Part shown: positions 17,425 through 26,589 of the stretch, one piece after another
Numbering within the stretch: position 1 is the first letter of the stretch
Layout: each line of letters opens with the position of its first letter
Source of the DNA: Pseudomonas syringae pv. cilantro
GTDB taxonomy: Bacteria; Pseudomonadota; Gammaproteobacteria; Pseudomonadales; Pseudomonadaceae
Direction of reading: 5' to 3'
Assembly: GCF_001293775.1 (NCBI RefSeq)
Contig: NZ_LGLN01000033.1
Coordinates: forward strand, 307,955 to 371,954
DNA length: 64,000 bases
Notes under the pieces: generated by a model
What the model was told of the DNA's origin: nothing
Database searches by the model: none
Seen by the model: only the letters and a program-made list of their open reading frames with translations
Position numbers and translations under genes: made by a program

Positions 17425-17907
17425 TGTTCATTGCCCCACGAAGCTCCTCCGGTGGTGTCTCCAAGATGGTGGATCCAGTCTATGTCGCGGTAGAGAATCG
17501 CCATGTGCTCTTGCGGCTCTGCATCATTTTGAAAAATGGCGTGAGGCACATCGAGGGTCAGGTCGACAATAAGGCCTCCGCTTATCTTGATCGTGTAGAA
17601 CTTCTCTTGGGCACCGGCAGGCGAAGTACGGTAGAAGTCAATCTTGCAATTTATGGGTTCTCGGTTGGCCAGCGCTTTATTTAGCAGAGGAGAGGCCTTG
17701 TCGACGTTCTTGGTGATCACTATTGGTCGATGAGTAGTCTGGTTAAGATTGCCAATGTTGGCCATATTGTGCGTCAACGATAGCACCATGATTTTCATCC
17801 AGATGCTCAGTCTGGCACTTGCTGCCCAGTGAACCCTTGCTGGAACAGCCTTTCGAAATCAAGCCTTGAGTTTGGCCCTTAATAGTCATGTAGCTGTAAT
17901 TAGCCAT
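17421..17907 (-). pseudogene. hcp: hcp (type VI secretion tube protein) with a +1 frameshift
   Basis: The minus strand from ATG 17907 encodes MANYSYMTIKGQTQGLISKG, a typical start of enterobacterial-type Hcp. From about 17798 a second frame continues as HNMANIGNLNQTTHRPIVIT to LGDTTGGASWGNEQ, a typical Hcp centre and end. The two parts are joined at a GATGAAAATCATGG stretch: removing one A from the run of four restores a continuous reading (TEHLDEIMVLSLTHNMANIG) of 161 residues. As given, translation from 17907 stops after about 54 residues. The upstream ribosome site is AGGA. The gene would supply the hexameric tube ring that carries cargo. This is either a real inactivating mutation or a one-base sequencing error in a short homopolymer. 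Confidence 0.85.
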
Positions 17908-18173
17908 AGATGATCGTCCTGCTGAGTAAGCGATCAGTCTAAGGACGTTTTTCCGCCTCGGATGTAGGAAACTTCTGAAGTTAAGAGTGGTTATGGCGTC
18001 TGTTTGAGCCGCTCGAAGACAGCTGCACGTAGTTGTTGATCAGTTCCGTAAGATTACCCCTGCATCAAGATCGGACGGCCCTGACCACCCAAAGGGTCAA
18101 TACACTGCTTGCGGCAGCCCACAGTGCCTTCCAATGCCCAACCCATTGCTGTTCCGCTCAACCAAGGATTCTC

Positions 18174-18899
18174 ATGACCCAAGAGATCGATCAATACCTG
18201 CAAATCGTCGCCGACATCGAGCAGGCATACAAAACCGCCGTCAAAGAAAATCGTGAGCAGCACCAATCAAGCAAAGCGTACAAAATCGACACCAGAGTGT
18301 TCTGGTTTGGCATGATCGCGCCTTCGATAGTGGCGGTCCTGATCGCCCCGTTCAGCCTGATCGCGTCTCTGAGCTGGACCGCTTACGTCAGTTGGGGACT
18401 CATCGGCGTGTCCTACCTGGTATTGCTCATTTATCCATTGCTTGGCATGTGGCTTTATCGCGACTCGATAAGAAAAGTGTTGACCGCACCCTTTGCCAGC
18501 CTCATGCAAGCCAACGTCAAGACCATCATGCAGATCGACGCGCAGTACCTGCCGAAACTGGTCAGCTTGCCCTGCGACACGCTGAAGCTCGGCATAGTGG
18601 AATTGAAAAACGAGCGAAGTGCCCTCGAAAAGCGCACGCACCTCGTGACCGGCGCCATAGAAAAGATCGGCATATTCCCCGGATTACTGGCCTTGGCCGT
18701 CGGACTGACGGCCCTCAGCAAAACATTGTCCAGCGCCGGGATAATGACCGCACGCCTGGACTGGGTTTTTGCACTGGCGGGCGCAAACATCATTTTCTAC
18801 TTCATGTGCGCCTACTCGCAGATCATGATGTCGCGATACGAGCGCATGGTCGCCCTGACAGAACTGGCGATAGAACGCAAAAACAGCCAGAGCTCATAG
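18174..18899 (+). CDS. Hypothetical multi-pass membrane protein
   Basis: A 241-residue protein of unknown function. Hydrophobic segments lie at about 45-65 (FWFGMIAPSIVAVLIAPFSL), 70-100 (WGLIGVSYLVLLIYPLLGMW), and near the end in two blocks (IFPGLLALAVGLTALSKTL; WVFALAGANIIFYFMCAYSQ). The N-terminus (EIDQYLQIVADIEQAYKTAV) is helical and soluble, and a central soluble stretch separates the two hydrophobic pairs. ATG 18174 is supported by AAGGA about 6 bases upstream; the open frame begins earlier without a ribosome site. Neighbours are accessory on both sides (type VI cassette, defence island), so it may itself be accessory. I do not recognise a family. Confidence 0.7.
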   Translation: MTQEIDQYLQIVADIEQAYKTAVKENREQHQSSKAYKIDTRVFWFGMIAPSIVAVLIAPFSLIASLSWTAYVSWGLIGVSYLVLLIYPLLGMWLYRDSIRKVLTAPFASLMQANVKTIMQIDAQYLPKLVSLPCDTLKLGIVELKNERSALEKRTHLVTGAIEKIGIFPGLLALAVGLTALSKTLSSAGIMTARLDWVFALAGANIIFYFMCAYSQIMMSRYERMVALTELAIERKNSQSS

Positions 18900-18932
18900 C
18901 GCCAATCGTGGTCCCGCAGGCCTTGATAACCT

Positions 18933-18958
18933 GGCTTCTGCTCGAAAGAGTAGAAGCC
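18933..18958 (+). terminator. Hairpin after the membrane-protein gene
   Basis: GGCTTCTGCTC and GAGTAGAAGCC pair over 11 positions with one wobble around a GAAA loop, 33 bases after the stop. No U-run follows, so its role as a terminator is tentative. Confidence 0.45.
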
Positions 18959-19084
18959 TCAAGGCGTTACGGCTGCGGCTATAGCCACTAGACGATCCGT
19001 GCTCGCAATGGGAGATTGATGGCTTATTGATGTCATGGTAAAACCTTGCAACAGACGTCCGTCTGCACTCGCTAAGGAATAGCC

Positions 19085-19375
19085 ATGAAAAAAACAGGGA
19101 CAGTTCTCGTCGCCGTACTGGCGCTACTGTGCGCCTTCTCCGCACACGCCAGAGAAACCCCGGCATCAGACGCCTCACTCGTCAAAGCCATCATTCAAGA
19201 ATCCATCGACAACTACTCCGGCAACTGCCCATGCCCCTACAACTCCGCGCGCAACGGCAGCCGATGCGGCAAGCGCAGCGCGTACAGCCGTGAAGGCGGG
19301 GAGGCACCTGTCTGCTTCAAGGAAGACGTTAGCAAAGAGATGATCAGTGAGTACCGGAGGCGTTTGGGAGGGTGA
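19085..19375 (+). CDS. Small exported cysteine-rich protein
   Basis: A 96-residue protein with a clear Sec signal peptide (basic MKK, then VLVAVLALLCAFSAHA, cleavage after the Ala-His-Ala at residue ~22). The mature part carries the pattern CPCPYNSARNGSRCGKRSAY followed by a further Cys (APVCF), giving four cysteines that could form two disulfides or bind a metal in the periplasm. I have seen this Cys-Pro-Cys-Pro-Tyr pattern in unannotated small exported proteins but know no function. It stands just upstream of the McrBC genes on the same strand; the gap (~107 bases) and different character argue against a functional link. Confidence 0.75.
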   Translation: MKKTGTVLVAVLALLCAFSAHARETPASDASLVKAIIQESIDNYSGNCPCPYNSARNGSRCGKRSAYSREGGEAPVCFKEDVSKEMISEYRRRLGG

Positions 19376-19482
19376 GGGTGTGATGGTGGTTGCTGGGTCT
19401 GCAGCAAACATTGACGCTCTTCTTTACCCATGCTGGCAATCTAGATACTGTTGTCGGACTTTTCCTACAAGGACGTTCGGCA

Positions 19483-21036
19483 ATGCCTTCGCTTAATCAG
19501 ATTTTCTTCGGTCCGCCCGGTACGGGGAAAACCTACGCCACAGTCGAAGCGACGTTGCAGATCCTTGATCAGCCTTTTCTTGCTAAAAATGCTGGTAGCC
19601 GATCAGCGCTGAAGGCTCGTTTCGACGAACTGCTCGCAGCAGGCGACGTGCGCTTTGTGACCTTTCATCAGAGCTTCAGCTATGAAGATTTTGTCGAAGG
19701 GCTACGCGCTACAACTGACGAGCAAGGTCAGATCCGTTATGAAGTGGTATCTGGTGTCTTCAAGAGCCTTTGCGAGTCAGTCGCGACTGAACTGAGCGGA
19801 AAGTATCGTGCATTCAAGGTAGGTGATCGCTACGGCACAGGCTACAAAGTGACCCGCGCCACGCCTGACGTGGTTGAGATGGAGAAGCCCCAAGGTAAAC
19901 ACCTTCCCATCGGCATGAGTCTGCTGAATACGCTCGCTTCTTATGTGGACGCTGGCACCTTCACTATCGAAGAACTGGGCAATGGTCGCTGGGACAAGAA
20001 AGTGCCGGGCTCCGTCCTAGATCCATTTTTGGTGAACGGCTACAAGAACTTCTTGCCATCAATGGTCGAGCACATGTTGGGCAAAAACGAGGAAGGCTTA
20101 TTTGAGCCTGCCCCCGTTCAACATAGCGACGCCAAGGTGCTGATCATTGATGAGATCAATCGTGGCAATGTCTCGCGCATCTTTGGCGAGCTGATTACGC
20201 TCATTGAGCCTTCCAAGCGAGCAGGCGCAGACGAGGCTTTAGAAGTCACGCTGCCCTACTCAAAAGAGCGTTTTAGCATCCCCGGCAACATCCATCTGAT
20301 CGGCACCATGAACACCGCTGACCGATCATTGGCTGCGCTGGATATCGCCCTGCGTCGTCGCTTCACGTTTGTTGAGGTTCCGCCCAATCCAGAGTTGCTT
20401 GATGAAGTAGAAGTTGATGGTATCGCTATCGACGAATTGCTCAGCGTGATGAACCAACGTATAGCGGCCCTGCTTGATCGAGACCACTGCCTTGGCCATG
20501 CGTACTTTATGCCTCTCAGGACCGAGCCTACGTTGGAGCGCTTGGAAGGCATTTTCCGCGAGCAAATTCTACCGCTGCTTCAAGAATACTTCTTTGAGGA
20601 TTGGCAGCGTATCCAGTGGGTTCTCAACGACCAACGTAAGGCTCCAGAGAATAGTTTTCTGATTCAGCCGGGCCAAGACCTCACTGCGTTGTTTGGGGAT
20701 GCGGTCACAGTGGGTCAGAGCAATGAGCGTTGGGAGTTGAATCTGCCAGCGTTCCAGAAGATTGAATCGTACCTGGGTGTGATTGATCACAACCTGGAAG
20801 TCGGTGCGCTGCTGGAAGCAAAAAACGTCAGAACAGACGGGATAGATATAAGGCAGTCTGCCGATGGTCGTATCGATGTGTATCGCGGAGGTCAGCACAT
20901 TAAGCCCGCAAAGCCGCTGTTGCGCGAACTTGCGAGCAAGCAAGGCATCTCCATTACGTCCGCGTCGGGTAGCGAGCTGAATACGCGGAGCCTCGGACGC
21001 AAGATCATTAAGTTTCTGAGCGAGCAGCAGGGGTGA
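19483..21036 (+). CDS. mcrB: McrB-type AAA+ GTPase of a type IV restriction system
   Basis: McrB is the motor subunit of McrBC, which cleaves DNA with modified cytosines. The protein has the AAA+ core: Walker A GPPGTGKT at residues 10-17, the McrB signature DEINRGNVSRIFGELITL from Asp223, and the sensor segment MNTADRSLAALDIALRRRF from Met276. At 517 residues it starts almost directly with the P-loop, so it lacks the N-terminal modified-base recognition domain of E. coli McrB. Recognition must sit elsewhere, perhaps in the ~150-residue insert between Walker A and B or in the C-terminal ~190 residues. ATG 19483 is preferred since CAAGGA lies ~10 bases upstream and homology begins there. It overlaps mcrC. 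Confidence 0.9.
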   Translation: MPSLNQIFFGPPGTGKTYATVEATLQILDQPFLAKNAGSRSALKARFDELLAAGDVRFVTFHQSFSYEDFVEGLRATTDEQGQIRYEVVSGVFKSLCESVATELSGKYRAFKVGDRYGTGYKVTRATPDVVEMEKPQGKHLPIGMSLLNTLASYVDAGTFTIEELGNGRWDKKVPGSVLDPFLVNGYKNFLPSMVEHMLGKNEEGLFEPAPVQHSDAKVLIIDEINRGNVSRIFGELITLIEPSKRAGADEALEVTLPYSKERFSIPGNIHLIGTMNTADRSLAALDIALRRRFTFVEVPPNPELLDEVEVDGIAIDELLSVMNQRIAALLDRDHCLGHAYFMPLRTEPTLERLEGIFREQILPLLQEYFFEDWQRIQWVLNDQRKAPENSFLIQPGQDLTALFGDAVTVGQSNERWELNLPAFQKIESYLGVIDHNLEVGALLEAKNVRTDGIDIRQSADGRIDVYRGGQHIKPAKPLLRELASKQGISITSASGSELNTRSLGRKIIKFLSEQQG

Positions 21037-22301
21037 AAACCACTGTTACGGTCCGAGAATATGCTCGGCTAACCACCGGCAATATTCCCAACCCGACACT
21101 CGATGTAGCCCAAGTGTCGGCCACAGCCTTCGACTGGCTCTGCGAAACCAGCTCACGCTTTAGCAAAGCCGGCGCAGCGCTGGTGCAAGTTGAAGGCCGC
21201 CGCTGGCTTAAGCTCGACAACTATGTTGGCGCGCTGGAAACACCCTGCGGCACACGAATCGAAATCCTGCCCAAGCATTTTGAACAAGGTGATTGCATCC
21301 AGCAGAGCCGTGTCTTGCTCAGGCGTATGATTCAGAAGTCACTCGACCTGCCAACCCGCAAGGTTGGTGCAACCGCGTTGCAGCGCTTCGACGCACCTTT
21401 GACTGAATGGGTAATGAGCAGCTTTCTAGAAGCGTTCGACCACCTTATCAAGCGCGGCCTTCGCTTCGACTACCAGCGCTTGGAAGAAGAACAGCGGTAT
21501 CTACGCGGCCAACTCAACACTGCCCGCCAGATGCGCCAACCCCCAGGACGGCAGCACCAATTCCAAATCCGCCACGACATATTCCTACCTGATCGCCCCG
21601 AGAACCGCCTACTCAAAACAGCGTTAGATATCGTCTGCAAAACCACCGAAGATCCCAGCAACTGGCGCCTGTCCCACGAACTACGCTCAATGCTGCAAGA
21701 GATTCCAACCAGCCGAGACACGACTCAAGATTTTAAACAGTGGCGTCACGACCGGCTAATGGCTCACTACCAACCGGTAAAACCGTGGTGTGAACTCATC
21801 ATCCAACAGCAAACGCCACTGGCGATTGCGGGCGAATGGCAGGGCATGAGCCTGCTGTTCCCAATGGAAAAACTGTTTGAACGCTACGTGGCTGCATGCC
21901 TGAAGGATTCACTGCCGCCAGATGCGACACTGCATACCCAGCGCAGCAGCGAGTATCTGTGTACTCATCAGGGCAAGAAGGTTTTTCAGCTGCGGCCTGA
22001 CTTGATGATTACGCAGGGAGAGAAAAGCTGGGTTCTGGACACCAAATGGAAGCGGCTGGACAGCGAGCTTGGCAGCAAAAATTATGGCCTGAGCCAGAGT
22101 GATTTTTATCAGATGTTTGCGTATGGGCAGAAATATCTGGGCGGGCAGGGGGATCTGGTGCTGATTTATCCGAAGCGAGGGGCGTTTCAGGAGGCGTTGC
22201 CGGTTTTTGAGTTTTCGGAGGGGTTGAGGTTGTGGGTGGTGCCGTTTGATTTGGAGTTGCGGCGGATACTCGCTATAGTGGGTGTTGGTGGACATCTGTA
22301 A
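21033..22301 (+). CDS. mcrC: McrC-type nuclease subunit of the restriction system
   Basis: McrC supplies the endonuclease that the McrB ring activates. The protein shows the PD-(D/E)xK active site: Asp323 in LRPDLMI and Asp336-Thr-Lys338 in VLDTKWK. Upstream are McrC-like features, including LDNYVGALETPCGTRIEILPK near the N-terminus. Length is 422 residues. It begins with GTG at 21033 inside the mcrB stop (GTGA), so the two are translated in a coupled way. The last part of the gene and the sequence after it drop in GC, marking the boundary to the AT-rich dGTPase/nucleotidyltransferase pair 80 bases downstream. Confidence 0.9.
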   Translation: MKTTVTVREYARLTTGNIPNPTLDVAQVSATAFDWLCETSSRFSKAGAALVQVEGRRWLKLDNYVGALETPCGTRIEILPKHFEQGDCIQQSRVLLRRMIQKSLDLPTRKVGATALQRFDAPLTEWVMSSFLEAFDHLIKRGLRFDYQRLEEEQRYLRGQLNTARQMRQPPGRQHQFQIRHDIFLPDRPENRLLKTALDIVCKTTEDPSNWRLSHELRSMLQEIPTSRDTTQDFKQWRHDRLMAHYQPVKPWCELIIQQQTPLAIAGEWQGMSLLFPMEKLFERYVAACLKDSLPPDATLHTQRSSEYLCTHQGKKVFQLRPDLMITQGEKSWVLDTKWKRLDSELGSKNYGLSQSDFYQMFAYGQKYLGGQGDLVLIYPKRGAFQEALPVFEFSEGLRLWVVPFDLELRRILAIVGVGGHL

Positions 22302-22381
22302 GTATAAAATTTTTTTGAGATTTTTGCAGGCGCTTATCTTTTGGTAAGTAAAGCCGAAGCTGTAAGTGAAGGGAGTCTTGT

Positions 22382-23785
22382 ATGTTAAATTGGAATTTGC
22401 TTTTAAATGAAGGTCGTAGGAAAGATAGATTAAAATCTAAAGATGTCTCGGCGACGGCCAATGGGCGGTTTGAGATAGAGCGAGATTATGATCGAATTCT
22501 TTTTTCAGCTCCTACAAGGCGGCTCGCAGATAAAACTCAAGTTTTTCCACTAGATAAAAACGACAGCGTTCGTACTAGGCTTACCCACTCTCATGAGGTG
22601 GCTACACTAGCTAGAAGTATAGGGCTTCGTCTGGTTTATGAAAATATTGCGATATTTAATTCAGATAGAAGTACGGAGTTTTTACAGCGTAGTATACCCG
22701 CTCTGCTAGCTGCAATTGGCTTGGTCCATGATTTAGGTAACCCTCCCTTCGGGCATCAGGGTGAATATGCAATAAGAAATTGGTTTAAAAAATATGAGGA
22801 TGAAGTCTTTTCTGGGGATAGTGAGGCAGCTTACGACTTCCTGAACTTCGATGGTAATGCTCAAACAGTTCGGCTTGTGACTAAGCTTCAAATTCTTAAT
22901 GACCAATTTGGCTTGAATCTAACGTACGCTACTATTGCAGCTTTAATTAAATACCCTGTCTCTACTAAAAACATCCGTGCTGAACATTGGAAAAAGCAGG
23001 GTTTTTTTAAGTCCGAAGAAAAGATAGTCAATGAAGTCTGGAGCGAAACTGGACTTTCAGAAGGCGTTAGGCACCCCTTGACGTATATCATGGAGGCCTG
23101 CGATGATATCGCCTACTCAGTTCTTGATGCTGAAGATACTGTAAAGAAAGGATTGGCATCTTATTATGATCTTATAAGGTATCTTGAAAAAAACTGTGTT
23201 GATGATGAAGTTGCTATTAGTGTGATCGCTTCCGCGAGAGCTCATAGTACTGAGTTTGAGAAAGGCAGTTTAAGTCCTCAAGAGTTAAATGATTGTTCTA
23301 TGCAGATGTTTAGAGTTCACGCAATCACTGCGATGGTACAGGCGGTAGTCGAAAAATTCTCAATGGTTGCAGATTCTTTCTTGAAAGGGGATCAAATCTA
23401 CAAAGGTGTCATGAGCGTTTCTAAGGCTGCAAAATTTTGTAGTGTGTTAAAGAACTTCGATATGGCCTATGGATTTAAGCATAAGAGTGTTCTAGAGTTG
23501 GAGTTAAGGGGTAATAATTATATTGAGGAAACGATGGATATGCTGTGGGTTGGAGTACATGGCAGGTTGAATAAGAAATTCAAATCTGAGACGCCATTCG
23601 GGAAATATGTATACTCTAGGATTTCCGAAAGCTATCGTCGTATTTTTGACGATCCTAAGAACGATTTGTCAGTAGGTTATAAAGAAGCTCAGCTTCTTGC
23701 TGATGCTATCTCCGGGATGACAGATAGTTACCTAATAGCACTGCACGCAGAGTTAAAGCCTCTTTATGATAGACATTGCGCCTAG
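22382..23785 (+). CDS. HD-domain dNTP triphosphohydrolase (dGTPase-like)
   Basis: A 467-residue protein of the dGTPase family, enzymes that hydrolyse dNTPs to nucleosides and triphosphate. Metal-binding HD residues are visible: His69/His71 in TRLTHSHEVATLA, the His116-Asp117 pair in LVHDLGNPPFGHQGE, and Asp241-Asp242 in EACDDIAYSVLDAED. The family's N-terminal landmark (DRILFSAPTRRLADKTQVF) is also present. Start ATG 22382 follows AGGGAG. The coding DNA is strikingly AT-rich with rare-codon use unlike core genes here, a sign of transfer. It directly follows mcrBC and overlaps the next gene by 20 bases. dNTPases of this family are known in phage defence through nucleotide depletion; that role here is inference from context. 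Confidence 0.9.
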   Translation: MLNWNLLLNEGRRKDRLKSKDVSATANGRFEIERDYDRILFSAPTRRLADKTQVFPLDKNDSVRTRLTHSHEVATLARSIGLRLVYENIAIFNSDRSTEFLQRSIPALLAAIGLVHDLGNPPFGHQGEYAIRNWFKKYEDEVFSGDSEAAYDFLNFDGNAQTVRLVTKLQILNDQFGLNLTYATIAALIKYPVSTKNIRAEHWKKQGFFKSEEKIVNEVWSETGLSEGVRHPLTYIMEACDDIAYSVLDAEDTVKKGLASYYDLIRYLEKNCVDDEVAISVIASARAHSTEFEKGSLSPQELNDCSMQMFRVHAITAMVQAVVEKFSMVADSFLKGDQIYKGVMSVSKAAKFCSVLKNFDMAYGFKHKSVLELELRGNNYIEETMDMLWVGVHGRLNKKFKSETPFGKYVYSRISESYRRIFDDPKNDLSVGYKEAQLLADAISGMTDSYLIALHAELKPLYDRHCA

Positions 23786-24545
23786 TAACCAAGCCTTCAA
23801 GAAGAGGGTTATAAGGTTTTTTAGTTCGGTCAGGCGGGCTAGTGTTACTAATTTTATTAGTGACCTTTCTAGCGCTGGAGAAGTACTTGTATTTGGTGGG
23901 CTGTTAAGGGATATCGCTCTGTTTGGTACGAGGAATTTTAACTCTGATATTGATCTCGTAGTTGATTGTTCAAGTGAGCGTTTGAGAAGTTTCTTCATGA
24001 GCTGTAAGTATGCCTTTAATCAAAATAAGTTTGGAGGCTATAGGTTAGAGGTTGGTGGGTGGTCCGTTGATGTATGGCCTATTCGTGAGACCTGGGCATT
24101 TAATCATGCAGGTATCGCTTATCGCGGCCACGATAGCTTGCTTTTGACCACAATTACAAATTGGGATGCTGTTGTTTTTTCATTTAAGGAAAAAAAAATA
24201 ATATCAGGAGAGTATTATCTCGATTCTCTAAGGTTGGGTGAGTTGGATATTGTTCTTTCGGATAATCCTAATAGTGCTAGCGTCCTGATGCGTGTTATCA
24301 AGGCTGTATGTGATAAGCGCGCGAAAATATTAATGCCTAGAATGCTTGGCTATTTAAAAACGGAATTGCCGAAGTGGACTGCTAGTCAGGTGTTGGATGC
24401 CCAAGAAGAACTCTTAGGAAGGGTGTATCTTTCTGCTACTGAATTTTATAATTTTAGAGATGAGGTTTTTTCTCTAGAGGAAGATCTGTTTGGGAGTGAT
24501 GTCTTAGTGAAAGGGCGTAACTTTTCTTTTGTGTTTTATGAGTAG
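23766..24545 (+). CDS. Pol-beta superfamily nucleotidyltransferase (CCA/poly(A)-polymerase-like head)
   Basis: A 259-residue protein with a nucleotidyltransferase head. FGGLLRD at residues 43-49 matches the GGxxRD motif of CCA-adding enzymes and poly(A) polymerases. Asp61 and Asp63 (NSDIDLVVD) and Asp102 (SVDVWP) supply the expected metal triad. There is no recognisable RNA-binding body domain; the C-terminal ~110 residues are helical and unassigned. It could transfer nucleotides to RNA, protein or a small molecule. The ATG lies 20 bases inside the dNTPase gene, so the two are coupled, and both share the same AT-rich composition. The missing body domain and the partner argue against a housekeeping CCA enzyme. 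Confidence 0.8.
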   Translation: MIDIAPSNQAFKKRVIRFFSSVRRASVTNFISDLSSAGEVLVFGGLLRDIALFGTRNFNSDIDLVVDCSSERLRSFFMSCKYAFNQNKFGGYRLEVGGWSVDVWPIRETWAFNHAGIAYRGHDSLLLTTITNWDAVVFSFKEKKIISGEYYLDSLRLGELDIVLSDNPNSASVLMRVIKAVCDKRAKILMPRMLGYLKTELPKWTASQVLDAQEELLGRVYLSATEFYNFRDEVFSLEEDLFGSDVLVKGRNFSFVFYE

Positions 24546-24638
24546 TTTTACTGGATTTTTCAGTCGCTGCGCTTTCTTAAAAGCAGGTGGCCAGGGCTTA
24601 GTTTATTTCTAACACATTTTTATAGGGTTAACGGCTAT

Positions 24639-24668
24639 AAAGGCCAGCAACTTTCGTTGCTGGCCTTT
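24639..24668. terminator. Bidirectional terminator between the defence island and nrdB
   Basis: AAGGCCAGCAA and TTGCTGGCCTT pair perfectly around an 8-base loop, followed on the plus strand by TATTT. It lies between the convergent nucleotidyltransferase and nrdB genes, 9 bases past the nrdB stop. Confidence 0.8.
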
Positions 24669-24676
24669 ATTTAAGC

Positions 24677-25924
24677 TCAATCCCAGCTCAAAGCCCCACC
24701 CGTCTGATACTCAATAACCCGAGTCTCAAAGAAATTCTTCTCTTTCTTCAAGTCCATGATCTCGCTCATCCAGGGAAACGGATTCGTTGTCCCTGGGTAC
24801 TCTTCCTTCAAGCCAATCTGGCTCAAACGACGGTTAGCGATGAATTTAAGGTAATCCTCCATCATTGCCGCATTCATCCCCAGCACGCCGCGGGGCATGG
24901 TGTCGCGGGCGTATTCGATTTCCAGCTGGGTGCCTTGCAGGATCATCTGCGTGGCTTCTTCTTTCATCTCGGCATCCCACAGGTGCGGGTTTTCGATTTT
25001 GATCTGGTTGATCACGTCGATGCCGAAGTTCAGGTGCATGGACTCGTCGCGCAGGATGTACTGGAACTGCTCGGCGACGCCGGTCATTTTGTTGCGGCGG
25101 CCCATGGAGAGGATCTGGGTGAAGCCGCAATAGAAGAAGATGCCTTCCAGTACGCAGTAGTAGGCGATCAGGTTGCGCAGCAGCTCTTTGTCGGTGTCGA
25201 CGGTGCCGGTTTCGAACTTCGGATCGGAGATCGAACGGGTGTATTTCAGGCCCCAGGCTGCCTTTTTGGCGACCGACGGGATCTCGTGGTACATGTTGAA
25301 GATCTCGCCTTCATCCATGGCCAGCGATTCGATGCAGTACTGGTAGGCGTGGGTGTGGATCGCTTCTTCGAAGGCCTGGCGCAGGATGTACTGGCGGCAC
25401 TCCGGGTTGGTGATCAGGCGGTACACGGCCAGCACCAGATTGTTGGCAACCAGTGAGTCGGCGGTGGAGAAGAAGCCGAGGTTGCGCATGACGATGCGGC
25501 GCTCGTCGTCGGTCAGGCCTTCCGGGTCTTTCCAGAGGGCGATGTCGGCGGTCATGTTGACTTCTTGCGGCATCCAGTGGTTTGCGCAACCGTCCAGGTA
25601 TTTCTGCCAGGCCCAGTCGTACTTGAAAGGCACGAGCTGGTTGAGGTCGGCGCGGCAGTTGATCATCATTTTTTCATCAACGGCAACGCGGGCGCTGGCG
25701 CCTTCGAGTTCGGCCAGGCCTTCAGCGACGTCCAGTGCGTCCAGCGCTTTCTTGGCGCGAATCAGGGCCGCGGAGTCGGCGGCGGTAACGGCGCGGGCTT
25801 CCTGTGCAGCCAGGCCACCGGCGCTGTCGAGGCGGTCCATGTTGGCTTCGTTGGCATGACCGGCATTGGTCGCTTTGGCGACTACTTCGCCGTCTTCCTT
25901 ATCGAATTCGTCCCAGCTCAGCAT
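24677..25924 (-). CDS. nrdB: Class Ia ribonucleotide reductase small subunit NrdB
   Basis: NrdB holds the di-iron/tyrosyl-radical cofactor that NrdA uses to reduce ribonucleoside diphosphates. At 415 residues it is full length. Iron-ligand regions are present: [39 protein letters not shown] and [14 protein letters not shown], and the radical Tyr is expected in the [11 protein letters not shown] region. The N-terminal ~90 residues, an Ala/Glu-rich helix, precede the conserved ferritin-like core. ATG 25924 is preferred because CAGGAG stands upstream; an earlier in-frame start has no ribosome site. Unusually, nrdA is not adjacent but lies about 9 kb away on the same strand, with its own promoter region. 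Confidence 0.95.
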   Translation of the reverse strand: MLSWDEFDKEDGEVVAKATNAGHANEANMDRLDSAGGLAAQEARAVTAADSAALIRAKKALDALDVAEGLAELEGASARVAVDEKMMINCRADLNQLVPFKYDWAWQKYLDGCANHWMPQEVNMTADIALWKDPEGLTDDERRIVMRNLGFFSTADSLVANNLVLAVYRLITNPECRQYILRQAFEEAIHTHAYQYCIESLAMDEGEIFNMYHEIPSVAKKAAWGLKYTRSISDPKFETGTVDTDKELLRNLIAYYCVLEGIFFYCGFTQILSMGRRNKMTGVAEQFQYILRDESMHLNFGIDVINQIKIENPHLWDAEMKEEATQMILQGTQLEIEYARDTMPRGVLGMNAAMMEDYLKFIANRRLSQIGLKEEYPGTTNPFPWMSEIMDLKKEKNFFETRVIEYQTGGALSWD

Positions 25925-26589
25925 GGTGTACGTCTCCTGCCTGAGGGGTTGCCTGTGGCACCCCTGTTGGATTTTCAAAGTATGGGCTGCCAGCGTCGCG
26001 CTGAACGTGCGCTGGCAATGGAATTTTTTACTCGGGGTCTGTCGCGATCGGCCGGCTTATGAGTGTGCCGGTCGCTCTTTGAATGTGCTGCCGAGGCTGT
26101 GCCTCATAGGCGAGCAGATCGAAAACTCGAGGTTGCTTTCAGACAAGCCAGGTTTGCTTTTGCAAATGGTCATTTGAGTACCCTTGAGCGAGCGCGGGAT
26201 TATACAGATTTTGTCCGACCCCTGCGCATGCATGACTGACTTTGATATGGACGTTGCGCCTGTTTTTCGATGATGTTCGTATTCAGTGAGATGGCTCGTG
26301 AATGCGTGATATCGAGGCGTAAATCCCTTATGTAGTGTTTCTTTCGGATCAGGGGCGCAGCATATAGTGATGCGAGGATTGCTGCAATCGGCTGCGCAAG
26401 CGGATTTTCAGCCAGCCTTCAGGATGTGATGCGGGTCAATTCTTCTCTGCTACATGCAGATCGGGGGCTGCGACGTACAAGGGCTGATCGCAGGCATGGA
26501 ATCGGCCAGAATGACAGGCGACGAATGGTTATGAGCGATGCGGTCAGGCATCGCTGTTACCTGTGAAGGGGGATGCCGGACGGGGCCGT
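25925..26589. promoter_or_regulatory. nrdB leader and promoter region
   Basis: About 665 bases with no supportable gene. Reading toward nrdB it contains several inverted repeats, including TGCCAGCG/CGCTGGCA at about 25989-26017 and GAGGC/GCCTC near 26092. Two NrdR-like sites are annotated separately at 26323-26370. The distance from those sites to the nrdB ATG (~400 bases) implies a long leader, as is also seen for nrdA. Confidence 0.5.
26323..26370. promoter_or_regulatory. Pair of NrdR-like boxes upstream of nrdB, 32 bp apart
   Basis: ATCCCTTATGTAGTGT (26323-26338) matches the NrdR consensus-like 16-mer ACACTATATATAGTGT at 11 positions, and GCGCAGCATATAGTGA (26355-26370) at 10. The starts are exactly 32 bp apart, the spacing reported for tandem NrdR sites. 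NrdR represses RNR genes when dATP is high. The matches are imperfect. Confidence 0.5.

Noticed and set aside
19390-19482. N-terminal extension of McrB
   Set aside because: No ribosome site or homology; the segment covers the intergenic gap. ATG 19483 is better.
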